From NCBI RefSeq assembly GCF_030816485.1, contig NZ_JAUSYC010000001.1, forward strand, positions 3,782,001 through 3,846,000: a stretch of DNA of 64,000 nt. Direction: 5' to 3'. This document shows positions 42,718 to 49,984 of the stretch, one piece after another. Origin of the DNA: Arthrobacter sp. B1I2. GTDB taxonomy: Bacteria; Actinomycetota; Actinomycetes; Actinomycetales; Micrococcaceae. A program made the translations under genes and the position numbers. Under the pieces are notes generated by a model. It was not told the origin of the DNA and searched no databases. It saw nothing but the letters and a program-made list of their open reading frames with translations. Numbering within the stretch: position 1 is the stretch's first letter; each line of letters starts with the position of its first letter.

Positions 42718-43626
42718 CTAGTGGGACGCCCTGCCGGCGGCCTTCCGCGCGTCCTTCTTGCGCTTGGTAACCTCCGGATGGTGCCGGGAAAGGGCGATAA
42801 CCCCAACGATAGCAAGGCAGGCAGCCGTTGCCATCGCTATCGCCATGACGGCATGGACGTCGGGCCGCAGTTCGCCCAAGATGATGATGCCGATGGCAAT
42901 GCCCACCATGGGGTCGATGACCGTAAGCCCGGCGATCACCAGGTCCGGCGGGCCGGTGGAGTACGCGCTCTGCACGAACCAGGACCCCAGGCCGCCTGCC
43001 GCGACGATGGCCACCACCGAGTACCACTGGACGTTCAGCAGGAAGAGGCCGTTGGGGTCCAGAAGGTGCTTGCCGATGATCCTGGTCAGGACCGCAACGA
43101 AGCCGAACAGGACCCCGGCGCCGAGGATGTAGACGAACGCGTTCATGCGGTGCCTGAACATTGCGGCCGACGTGCCGAACAGCCCCACCGCCAGTGCAAG
43201 CAGCAGCACGATGGTCAGCTCGTCCTCCAGGCTGACGTGATGGCTCTCCTGGGTCACGTTGACCGCAAGGAGGACAAAGAGCGCCGAGCCCGTGACGCAG
43301 GCGCCGATGGACACGGCGGTGGCACGGTTGATGGTCAGGTCCTGGTCCCGGGCGTTGACCACGGTGGTGATCACCAGGGCGATGGCGCCGATGGGCTGGA
43401 CCACCGTGAGCGGGGCGGAGACCAGGGCCACGGCGTTCAGTGCCATTCCGGCGCACAGCAGCAGGAGCCCGAACATCCAGCGCGGACTGCGCAGGAGGCG
43501 CAGGAAACCGTTGGAACTCAGGGCAAGCCCGCCGGTGTCGGCTTTAACGGCACTGCCCTGGCGTTGGGCGCCCAAGGCCAGGCAGCAGGCGCCAAGGACC
43601 GCCAGGCCGACGGCAAGCCACACCAT
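42718..43626 (-). CDS. DMT superfamily (NIPA/EamA-like) membrane transporter
   Basis: A 302-residue protein with nine or ten membrane spans. The start MVWLAVGLAVLGACCLALGA, then LVSAPLTVVQPIGAIALVIT and VLFGFVAVLTRIIGKHLLD and SAYSTGPPDLVIAGLTVIDP, fits actinobacterial DMT permeases of the magnesium-transporter-NIPA-like group. Substrate unknown. The ATG shares a base with the upstream stop (TGATG), so it is coupled to the phosphatidyltransferase gene. The last 20 residues are basic and cytosolic (RKKDARKAAGR). Confidence 0.82.
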   Translation of the reverse strand: MVWLAVGLAVLGACCLALGAQRQGSAVKADTGGLALSSNGFLRLLRSPRWMFGLLLLCAGMALNAVALVSAPLTVVQPIGAIALVITTVVNARDQDLTINRATAVSIGACVTGSALFVLLAVNVTQESHHVSLEDELTIVLLLALAVGLFGTSAAMFRHRMNAFVYILGAGVLFGFVAVLTRIIGKHLLDPNGLFLLNVQWYSVVAIVAAGGLGSWFVQSAYSTGPPDLVIAGLTVIDPMVGIAIGIIILGELRPDVHAVMAIAMATAACLAIVGVIALSRHHPEVTKRKKDARKAAGRASH

Positions 43627-44249
43627 CAGCCGTTCCCGCCGTCGTGCTGTTTCTGCTCCCTGCCCTTTCGCAGGATGGCCCAGAAGTAGTTGTACGCGGC
43701 GATCCAGTGTCCAATCAGGCCCAGGCCCAGCACCACCCAGGCTGCGGCGAAGAGTTGGCCAGAGAAGCCTGTGTCGAGGCGGGAAAGGACCAGCAGCGGC
43801 GTTCCGAGGAGCAGCAGTCCGGTCCTCACCTTGCCCACCACGCTGACGGGGAGGTCCGGGTGGCCGTGGAAGAAGGAGAGTGTCAGGACCAGCAGGACGG
43901 CGTCGGGGATTACCAGCGCGGCCAGGTACAGCCAATGCACGACGCCGGCAATCACCAGGGTGGACGCCACGGCCAGCAGGGCCAGCCGGTCGGCGATGGG
44001 GTCAAGGACCCTTCCCAGCTTGGAGGTCTGGTCGAACCGGCGGGCAATGTAGCCGTCAATCCAGTCCGTCCCGGCCATGACCGCCAGGACGATCACTCCG
44101 GCGCCGTATTCCTTTTGGGCCAGGACGAGCCACATGAACAGCGGGACACCCATGAACCGCACGACGGTGAGCAGGTTGGGGATGGTGAACACGAGGTCGC
44201 GGTCCACCTGCGGACGGCCGGGGCGGGCACCTGCACCAATGAACTTCAC
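43626..44249 (-). CDS. CDP-alcohol phosphatidyltransferase
   Basis: A 207-residue integral membrane enzyme with about six spans. It carries the complete CDP-OH-P motif D-G-x2-A-R-x8-G-x3-D-x3-D in DWIDGYIARRFDQTSKLGRV followed by LDPIADR. It transfers a phosphatidyl group from CDP-diacylglycerol to an alcohol such as glycerol-3-phosphate (PgsA) or inositol phosphate; the N-terminal FTIPNLLTVVRFMGVPLFMW favours the PgsA-like group. It would use the product of cdsA. First gene of a run with a transporter and the GT4 enzyme, which hints at a role in envelope lipid synthesis. Confidence 0.88.
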   Translation of the reverse strand: MKFIGAGARPGRPQVDRDLVFTIPNLLTVVRFMGVPLFMWLVLAQKEYGAGVIVLAVMAGTDWIDGYIARRFDQTSKLGRVLDPIADRLALLAVASTLVIAGVVHWLYLAALVIPDAVLLVLTLSFFHGHPDLPVSVVGKVRTGLLLLGTPLLVLSRLDTGFSGQLFAAAWVVLGLGLIGHWIAAYNYFWAILRKGREQKQHDGGNG

Positions 44250-44333
44250 CCTCCCCCTCTCCTTCCTGCTGCGCCGCGTCGCGGTCTTTCGGTTATGCGT
44301 TGCCTGCCGGAACGTCGTTCGCCGGGACAGGGA

Positions 44334-45185
44334 CTAGTTGGAGCGGAGCAGCTTTCGGAGGAGGACCACCAGGACGGTCCCGGCCGCCGCGAACGCTGCC
44401 AGCGGCTTCCAGCGCCTGGACAGGTCCGTGGATCCGGACAACGCCGCGAGCCTCTGCCCCGCCGCATCCACACCGCGCTGCGCCAGTACCTGGCCCTCGC
44501 GGGCTTTGACCTGGGCGGCGGCCAGCAGGTAGCGGGCCTGGGTCTTTACATCCAGCTCCGTGTCCAGTTCATCGCGGACCTCGGTGAGGTGGTGGCGACG
44601 CTGGCTCAAGCGGCGCACCAGCTCGGGCTCGGAGGCGTGCGGGAATTCCTGGTCGTGCTCCGCGGACTTTGCTGCCTTCTCGGCCTTTGCCTTGGCAGCT
44701 GCTTCGGCCTTGGCTGCCTTCGCCGCCTTGGCCTCCGGGCTCTCAGGATCCAGGACAGCCGGGTTAAAGGCGGAGCCTTCCCTGGCGACGCCGATATCGT
44801 GCCTGATGCCGCGGATGGTTTCCTCCGGCATCAGCGGCATGGCCTTCTTGAACCGCGCGAGGCCAACCAGTCCGCCGACGAGGGCTATCAGCAGGAAGGC
44901 AGCGGAGACCAGGAGGGCTGCCAGCCAGGCGGGCATGATGGTGGCCAGCCCCATGATGGCTGCGACGATCAGGCCGACCACCAGGAACGCCAGGAAGAGG
45001 AGCGCCACGGCGAAGAAGGCCGCGGCCACCCCCACCTGGATTCCCTTGCGCTTGAGTTCGATCTTGGCGAAGGCGATCTCGTCATTGAGCTGGCGGGGGG
45101 CCAACCGGAAAAGGAGTCTTGCCGTCCCGGGCAGCGCAGTGATTCGCAATCCCGGGCTGGTACGCCCGCTGTGACGTCCGCTCAT
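44334..45185 (-). CDS. Phage-holin-family (DUF1469-like) membrane protein with coiled-coil tail
   Basis: A 283-residue protein. The N-terminal 35 residues are basic, then two adjacent membrane spans (GVAAAFFAVALLFLAFLVVG and LAALLVSAAFLLIALVGGLV) typical of the holin-superfamily III/DUF1469 group, then a long Ala/Lys/Glu-rich region (about 145-185, predicted coiled coil), another helical region (RRLSQRRHHLTEVRDELDTE), and a short C-terminal membrane-prone segment. This family is chromosomal and not evidence of a prophage. Function unknown. ATG 45183-45185 follows AAGGCGG. Confidence 0.8.
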   Translation of the reverse strand: MSGRHSGRTSPGLRITALPGTARLLFRLAPRQLNDEIAFAKIELKRKGIQVGVAAAFFAVALLFLAFLVVGLIVAAIMGLATIMPAWLAALLVSAAFLLIALVGGLVGLARFKKAMPLMPEETIRGIRHDIGVAREGSAFNPAVLDPESPEAKAAKAAKAEAAAKAKAEKAAKSAEHDQEFPHASEPELVRRLSQRRHHLTEVRDELDTELDVKTQARYLLAAAQVKAREGQVLAQRGVDAAGQRLAALSGSTDLSRRWKPLAAFAAAGTVLVVLLRKLLRSN

Positions 45186-45364
45186 CGGTTCCGCCTTACT
45201 GGTCTCATGGGTGGATACTGCTTCCGTTTGCTGGGAAATGTGCAGCCGCACAGTCCACGCCACCAAAACTACCATTCAGGTTCAGGGCGAACTTGGGGGC
45301 TTGCCGGACGGCGCGGCCTACAACGCTGCAAAAACAGTCCTGGCCGGGCCTAGGATTGTTTCCC

Positions 45365-46588
45365 GTGACCAATCCCCCCAATCCGGGCGACCTGCTGAGC
45401 CGCCGCCGGAAGCTCTTGTACATCCTCCTTCTGGGCGCCCTCACTGCCCTCGGTCCGTTCACCATCGACCTGTACCTCCCTGCCTTTCCCGCGCTGGAGG
45501 CAAGCCTGGGGGTGACCGAGGCCCAGGTCCAGCTCACCCTGGCAGGCACTACGGTCGGTTTTGCGTTCGGTCAGCTGGTGGTGGGTCCCTTCAGCGACAA
45601 GTTCGGCCGCAGGACCCCGCTGATCCTGGCCACGGCACTGCACATCGCCGCGTCCCTGGGCGCTGCCCTGTCAACGGACATCACCACGTTGGGGATCTTC
45701 CGGGTCCTGATGGGAGTCGGTGCCGCCGGCGGCGGCGTGGTGGCCATGGCCATGGTGCGTGACCTGTTCTCCGGGTATGCCATGGTGCGGATGTTCTCCC
45801 GGATGTCCCTGGTCAACGGGCTGGCACCCATCCTTGCCCCCGTCATCGGCTCACAACTGCTCCTGGTGATGCCGTGGCCCGGCATCTTCGTGTTCCTGGC
45901 CGTGTACGGGACGTTGGTGATCGTGGCCGCCCTGCTCCTGGTGCGCGAAACCCTTCCGCCGGAGAAACGGGGCCAGAGCGGCATGACGGCCCGGCAGCGC
46001 TACAAGTCGCTCTTCAGCGACCGGATCTTCGTGGGGCTGCTGATGGTGGCCGGCTTCAACTTCGGTGGCCTCTTCACCTACCTCTCCGCCTCGCCCTTTC
46101 TCTTCCAGGATGTGTTTGGCTTCTCCGCCCAGCAGTACGGGCTGCTGTTCGGCATCAATTCCCTGGGTATCGTGGCCGGCGTGCAGACCAGCGCGCGGCT
46201 CATCAGGATCGTCCCGCCGCAATGGATCCTGGCCGGAGCTACTGCCTGGATGTTCCTGATGGCCCTGCTGATCGTGGTCTTCGACCGGATGGGCCTGGGG
46301 CTGTGGGGCGTCATGGTCCCGCTGTGGTTCTACATCATGGGCACCGGCTTCATGTTCCCCTGTGTGCAGGTGCTGGCCCTGGCCGGCCATGCCGGCCAGG
46401 CCGGGACTGCTGCATCGCTGCTGGGTGCGGCCACGTTCCTCACGGCCGGACTGATCTCCCCCGTGGTGGGCTGGCTCGGCATCACCAGCGCCGCGCCGAT
46501 GGGCGCGGTGCAGGCGGCATGCATCCTGGTGGCCATTGCCGCACTCTGGCTGGTGGTCCGGCCGCGCACTGTTCCTTCGATCCACTGA
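45365..46588 (+). CDS. Bcr/CflA-type multidrug efflux MFS transporter
   Basis: A 407-residue 12-span major facilitator protein. The first helix LGALTALGPFTIDLYLPAFP with its ALGPF-x-x-D-x-Y-L-P pattern is characteristic of Bcr/CflA drug exporters; the MFS motif A follows as FGQLVVGPFSDKFGRRTPL, and RVLMGVGAAGGGVVAMAMVRD covers motif B/C. It should export hydrophobic drugs by proton antiport. GTG 45365-45367 was chosen with AGGA about 9 nt upstream, excluding a non-conserved extension to 45293. Divergent from the holin-like gene. Confidence 0.88.
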   Translation: MTNPPNPGDLLSRRRKLLYILLLGALTALGPFTIDLYLPAFPALEASLGVTEAQVQLTLAGTTVGFAFGQLVVGPFSDKFGRRTPLILATALHIAASLGAALSTDITTLGIFRVLMGVGAAGGGVVAMAMVRDLFSGYAMVRMFSRMSLVNGLAPILAPVIGSQLLLVMPWPGIFVFLAVYGTLVIVAALLLVRETLPPEKRGQSGMTARQRYKSLFSDRIFVGLLMVAGFNFGGLFTYLSASPFLFQDVFGFSAQQYGLLFGINSLGIVAGVQTSARLIRIVPPQWILAGATAWMFLMALLIVVFDRMGLGLWGVMVPLWFYIMGTGFMFPCVQVLALAGHAGQAGTAASLLGAATFLTAGLISPVVGWLGITSAAPMGAVQAACILVAIAALWLVVRPRTVPSIH

Positions 46589-46635
46589 GCGCCTAAAAAC
46601 CACTGAGCGCCAGCTTTCTATTGAAAGGCCGTTCC

Positions 46636-46815
46636 ATGAGCCGCACACCGCACCGCAACGGAAGGGGACTTTTCCTCGGGGCGGTGCTTGGCGCCGTCGT
46701 CGGCTACTTTGCCGGCCGCGCCCTTGGCAACCCTGCCATGGGTATCGTCCTGGGGCTGCTGGCCGGCGCCGCCCTCCTGTACCGGGTGAATCCGGGACGC
46801 CGGGACCGCCGCTGA
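46636..46815 (+). CDS. Small glycine-zipper membrane protein
   Basis: A 59-residue protein: basic N-terminus (MSRTPHRNGRG), two short hydrophobic segments rich in Gly and Ala (LFLGAVLGAVVGYFAGRALG and MGIVLGLLAGAALLYRV), and a basic tail. The spacing of glycines resembles glycine-zipper membrane proteins. Function unknown. The ATG at 46636 follows GAAAGG; it is 47 nt after the MFS stop and may be co-transcribed. Confidence 0.65.
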   Translation: MSRTPHRNGRGLFLGAVLGAVVGYFAGRALGNPAMGIVLGLLAGAALLYRVNPGRRDRR

Positions 46816-46891
46816 CCGCGTGCCCGCCTGATCTGCGGCCCTGCCGCGGCTCTCCCTGCCCTCCGGCTTCCTGGCGCGATAAAATGATGGC

Positions 46892-47299
46892 GTGCCCAAC
46901 TGGCAGAACCAACCGCCACTTCCGGCCACCTGGCAACGGTGCGACGCCCGGATCCTGCCACTGTGGTGGGAGCGGCTGTGCGCGCAGGCGGGACAGCAGT
47001 CGGCGGCGCTGTACGCGGCCGGGCTGTTCACCGAAGACCGGCGCCGGCCGATCGCCCAATGGTTCAACCCCGCCTTCAATGCGGCCCTGCTGGTGGCGCC
47101 GGAGACCTCGCCGGAATGGCCCGTGCAGCGCTTCGGGATTTTCTACGCCCCGCCGGACGCCGGCTTTGTCAGGATCCACTCCGCGCCACATGAATGGAGC
47201 CCGCGCGAACCCCGTAAGTCGCCTACCGAGAAGGAGGCCTTCGAGGCGGCCATCGCCGAGGCCGAAAGGTTCCTGCAGGTGGAAATGGACTTCGTCTAG
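46892..47299 (+). CDS. Conserved hypothetical protein, cytosolic
   Basis: A 135-residue soluble protein rich in Trp, Pro and Arg, beginning MPNWQNQPPLPATWQRCDAR. It contains LWWERLCAQAGQQSAALYAA and RFGIFYAPPDAGFVRIHSAP and ends with a Glu-rich helix. I do not recognise a family; similar short proteins occur next to tRNA-Asn genes in Arthrobacter relatives as far as I recall. GTG start at 46892 with no strong ribosome-binding site. It is followed by a strong bidirectional terminator facing tRNA-Asn. Confidence 0.65.
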   Translation: MPNWQNQPPLPATWQRCDARILPLWWERLCAQAGQQSAALYAAGLFTEDRRRPIAQWFNPAFNAALLVAPETSPEWPVQRFGIFYAPPDAGFVRIHSAPHEWSPREPRKSPTEKEAFEAAIAEAERFLQVEMDFV

Positions 47300-47337
47300 C
47301 CCGGCTTCCCGCCCAAGCCTCCCGCCGCGCGGAAAGA

Positions 47338-47377
47338 AAAAATCCCCGTTCCTCCAGCTGGAGGAACGGGGATTTTT
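47338..47377. terminator. Perfect 40-bp palindrome, bidirectional terminator
   Basis: The palindrome spans 47338-47377 with an AGCT centre. It begins with A-runs and ends TTTTT, giving U-tailed hairpins in both directions. It terminates the hypothetical gene (plus) and the downstream tRNA-Asn copy (minus), 8 nt from the tRNA 3' end. Confidence 0.95.
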
Positions 47378-47384
47378 CGTGAAG

Positions 47385-47457
47385 CTCCTCCTGCTGGACT
47401 TGAACCAGCAACCCTTCGATTAACAGTCGAATGCTCTGCCAATTGAGCTAAGGAGGA
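47385..47457 (-). tRNA. tRNA-Asn (GTT), copy nearest the hypothetical gene
   Basis: A 73-nt cloverleaf: acceptor TCCTCCT/AGGAGGA, D arm GCTC..GAGC, anticodon loop CTGTTAA (GTT), T arm GCTGG..CCAGC with TTCAAGT. CCA is not encoded. The sequence is identical to the second copy 196 nt upstream. Confidence 0.97.
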
Positions 47458-47544
47458 ATGAAGCAGGTATGACATTAGCAAAGGATTCCGGCCCAAGGGA
47501 AATCGGCGGTATTCCGGGCCCAAACGGCCCTGCCGGGATACAAA

Positions 47545-47575
47545 AATCCCCGTTCCGGAGGCCGGAACGGGGATT
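47545..47575 (-). terminator. Hairpin between the two tRNA-Asn genes
   Basis: AATCCCCGTTCCGG (47545-47558) and CCGGAACGGGGATT (47562-47575) form a 14-bp perfect stem with a 3-nt loop; the minus strand then reads TTTTG. The first ten bases of the arm match the palindrome at 47338-47377, which suggests duplication together with the tRNA. Confidence 0.9.
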
Positions 47576-47580
47576 GGAAG

Positions 47581-47653
47581 CTCCTCCTGCTGGACTTGAA
47601 CCAGCAACCCTTCGATTAACAGTCGAATGCTCTGCCAATTGAGCTAAGGAGGA
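47581..47653 (-). tRNA. tRNA-Asn (GTT), copy nearest dnaG
   Basis: Identical to the copy at 47385-47457, anticodon GTT. Both copies are preceded on the minus strand by a similar block (TTTGCTA...ATACC.GCTTCATTCC), so each probably has its own promoter and its own terminator. Confidence 0.97.
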
Positions 47654-47747
47654 ATGAAGCGGGTATCAGCCTAGCAAACACCTGCGGCGGAAACGAAATC
47701 GGGCAGGGGGTGACCTCCGCCACCCGCTGGTCCGCTGGGCGCCCGGC

Positions 47748-49694
47748 CTAGGACTCCGCCCGCAGTGCCCGGCGTTCCATTTCCAGCATCATCAGTTCGC
47801 GGTTGAGCCGTTGGTAGGTCTCCGGGTCTGCTGCGGCGTCGAGGCGCTGCAGCTGGCCCATCTTGTCCGCTTTGACACGGGTGATTTGGAGTTCGAAAAG
47901 TCTGGCCAGGATGTCGCGGCAGTATTTCAGCACCGCCTCCTCCGTGTGGGCCGGCAGCGGCACCACGGCAAGCTCCGAGACCAGGGGCCGGAGGGGCTCC
48001 GGGACCTCGTGCATCACGTGCTCCACCCAGCGCACAGGATCCCCCAGCAGCCCGGGGCCCGTGGCGCGCATGGCGTCATGGACGGCCCGGAAGGCGGGGG
48101 TGGCAAATCCGGCGGCGGCGAACCGGTCCCAGAACGGGCCTCCCAGCAGGGCAGGCTGCTGGAGGGCCACTTCCAGCGCTTGCCGTTCCATGGAGGCCAC
48201 GGGGTCCCGGGGGTCGGGCCGGTGGTAGGAGGGGACAGCGCCCGACGGCGGTCCGGCAGCTACGCCGGGTCCGCCGGGCTGGGCAGCACCGGACTGGGCG
48301 GCAGCTGGGCGGGCAGGGCTTCCAGCCTGGGGCTGCCCGGGCGCGGGGGGACGTCCCGTGTCGCCGCGCTTGACGGCTGCAGTGACCATGCGCAGGACCT
48401 CATTGGGGTCCGGCATGCCCAGCCAGCCGGTCAGCGCCTGGCAGTAGCCCGTCCGGGTGGACGCGTCGCGGATGGCCGCCACCACCGGCACGGACGCCTT
48501 CAGGCCCTGGACGCGCCCTTCAACGGTGTCCAGGTTGAACTGCTTCAGCGTGGAGCGGATGGCGAACTCGAACAGCGGCCGCCGGGACTGGATCAGGGCA
48601 TGCACCGCCTCATCCCCCCGGCTGAGGCGGAGGTCGCAGGGATCGGCGCCGGTGGGTTCCACGGCCACGTATGTCTGCGCGGTGAAGCGCTGGTCCTCCT
48701 CGAAGGCCCGCAGGGCGGCCTTCTGCCCGGCGGCGTCGCCATCGAAGGTGAACACCACCTCTCCCCCGGTGCCGTCGTCGGACAACAGCCGCCGGGCGAT
48801 CTTGATGTGCTCGGTGGCGAACGCCGTGCCGCAGGTGGCTACCGCCGTCGTAATTCCCGCAAGGTGGCAGGCCATCACGTCGGTGTAGCCCTCCACCACC
48901 ACCAACTGGCGGTCCTTGGCGATGCTGCGCTTGGCGAGGTCGATGCCGTACAGGACCTGGGACTTCTTGTAGAGGGTGGTTTCGGGGGTGTTGAGGTACT
49001 TGGGGCCCTGGTCGTCCTCGTAGAGCTTGCGGGCGCCGAAGCCGATGGTGTCGCCGGCCATGTCCTTGATGGGCCAGATGAGGCGGCCCCTGAAGCGGTC
49101 GTAGATCCCGCGGTTGCCTTCGGAGAACATTCCCGTGAGCTTGAGCTCGGCATCGGTGAAACCCCGCCCGCGAAGGTGCTTCAGGAGGGCGTCCCACCCC
49201 TGCGGGGCGTAACCGCAGCCGAAGTGTTCAGCCGCTGCGCGGTCGAAGCCCCGGCCAAACAGGAAGTTCCGGGCCTCGGCGGCGCCGGGGGTGAGCAGCT
49301 GGGCGCGGAAGAACTCGTCGGCGATTTTATGCGCGTCAAGGAGCCGCTGGCGGCGGCCCACTTCCTCACGGTTGGGCCCGGTTCCGCCATCCTCGTACCG
49401 GAGCTCATAGCCGATCCGGGCAGCGAGCTTTTCCACGGCTTCCTGGAAGGAGCTGTGGTCCTGCTTCTGGACGAAGGCGATGACATCCCCGTCCTCGCCG
49501 CAGCCGAAGCAGTGGTAGCGGCCTACCTGGGGACGGACCGTGAAGGACGGCGAGCGCTCGTCGTGGAAGGGGCACAGGCCCTTGAAAGTTCCCAGCCCGG
49601 CACCCTTGAGCGTGACGTAGCCGTCCACCACTTCCTTGATGTCCGTGCGCTGGCGTACTTCGTCGATATCTTCACGTTTGATCAGCCCAGGCAC
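47748..49694 (-). CDS. dnaG: DNA primase
   Basis: Synthesises RNA primers at replication forks. The 648-residue protein has the N-terminal CHC2 zinc domain (CPFHDERSPSF and YHCFGCGEDGD), the RNA polymerase core (FGCGYAPQGWDALLKHLRGR; FRGRLIWPIKDMAGDTIGFG), a TOPRIM domain (VVVEGYTDVMACHLAGI; TFDGDAAGQKAALRAF), a Pro/Gly/Ala-rich linker at about residues 450-500, and a C-terminal helicase-binding domain. GTG start 49692-49694; the family starts here. It lies upstream of the tRNA-Asn pair. Confidence 0.97.
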   Translation of the reverse strand: MPGLIKREDIDEVRQRTDIKEVVDGYVTLKGAGLGTFKGLCPFHDERSPSFTVRPQVGRYHCFGCGEDGDVIAFVQKQDHSSFQEAVEKLAARIGYELRYEDGGTGPNREEVGRRQRLLDAHKIADEFFRAQLLTPGAAEARNFLFGRGFDRAAAEHFGCGYAPQGWDALLKHLRGRGFTDAELKLTGMFSEGNRGIYDRFRGRLIWPIKDMAGDTIGFGARKLYEDDQGPKYLNTPETTLYKKSQVLYGIDLAKRSIAKDRQLVVVEGYTDVMACHLAGITTAVATCGTAFATEHIKIARRLLSDDGTGGEVVFTFDGDAAGQKAALRAFEEDQRFTAQTYVAVEPTGADPCDLRLSRGDEAVHALIQSRRPLFEFAIRSTLKQFNLDTVEGRVQGLKASVPVVAAIRDASTRTGYCQALTGWLGMPDPNEVLRMVTAAVKRGDTGRPPAPGQPQAGSPARPAAAQSGAAQPGGPGVAAGPPSGAVPSYHRPDPRDPVASMERQALEVALQQPALLGGPFWDRFAAAGFATPAFRAVHDAMRATGPGLLGDPVRWVEHVMHEVPEPLRPLVSELAVVPLPAHTEEAVLKYCRDILARLFELQITRVKADKMGQLQRLDAAADPETYQRLNRELMMLEMERRALRAES

Positions 49695-49723
49695 AGAGCC
49701 ATCTTAGTGTCAGTGCCCGGGCG

Positions 49724-49984
49724 TCACCGGCCAGGCGTCCGCTGTTCCGGTTTCGGCGGTGTCCGCTCGAGCAGGCTCAGGGCCAGTTTGGGGCAGAGGA
49801 AGACGGCCTCCTGGGCGGCTTCACGGTCCGCGTCCCGCAGGGGTACGTCCGTGCGTTCCCGTCCCACCTTGCCGCGCGCCACCGGATACCCCCAGTCGTC
49901 CCGGGCCAGCACGGCGGGAAGCAGTTCGGTGCACAGGCCCCGGCCGTCGCAACTGGTCCAGTCGATGTGCAGGTACGTCGTCAT
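49724..49984 (-). CDS. Small 3-Cys ferredoxin
   Basis: An 86-residue protein with three cysteines in a C-x5-C ... C-P arrangement (SCDGRGLC and FLCPKLAL), which fits a [3Fe-4S] ferredoxin such as those next to actinobacterial redox enzymes. Start MTTYLHIDWTSCDGRG; ATG 49982-49984 overlaps the NuoF-like stop by 4 nt. It ends the redox operon that begins with the small exported protein, and would pass single electrons to or from the NuoF-like flavoprotein. Confidence 0.8.
   Translation of the reverse strand: MTTYLHIDWTSCDGRGLCTELLPAVLARDDWGYPVARGKVGRERTDVPLRDADREAAQEAVFLCPKLALSLLERTPPKPEQRTPGR

Noticed and set aside
44334..45185. Prophage remnant suggested by a holin-like protein
   Set aside because: This holin-superfamily III/DUF1469 type is common on actinobacterial chromosomes; no integrase, capsid, terminase or attachment site is near.
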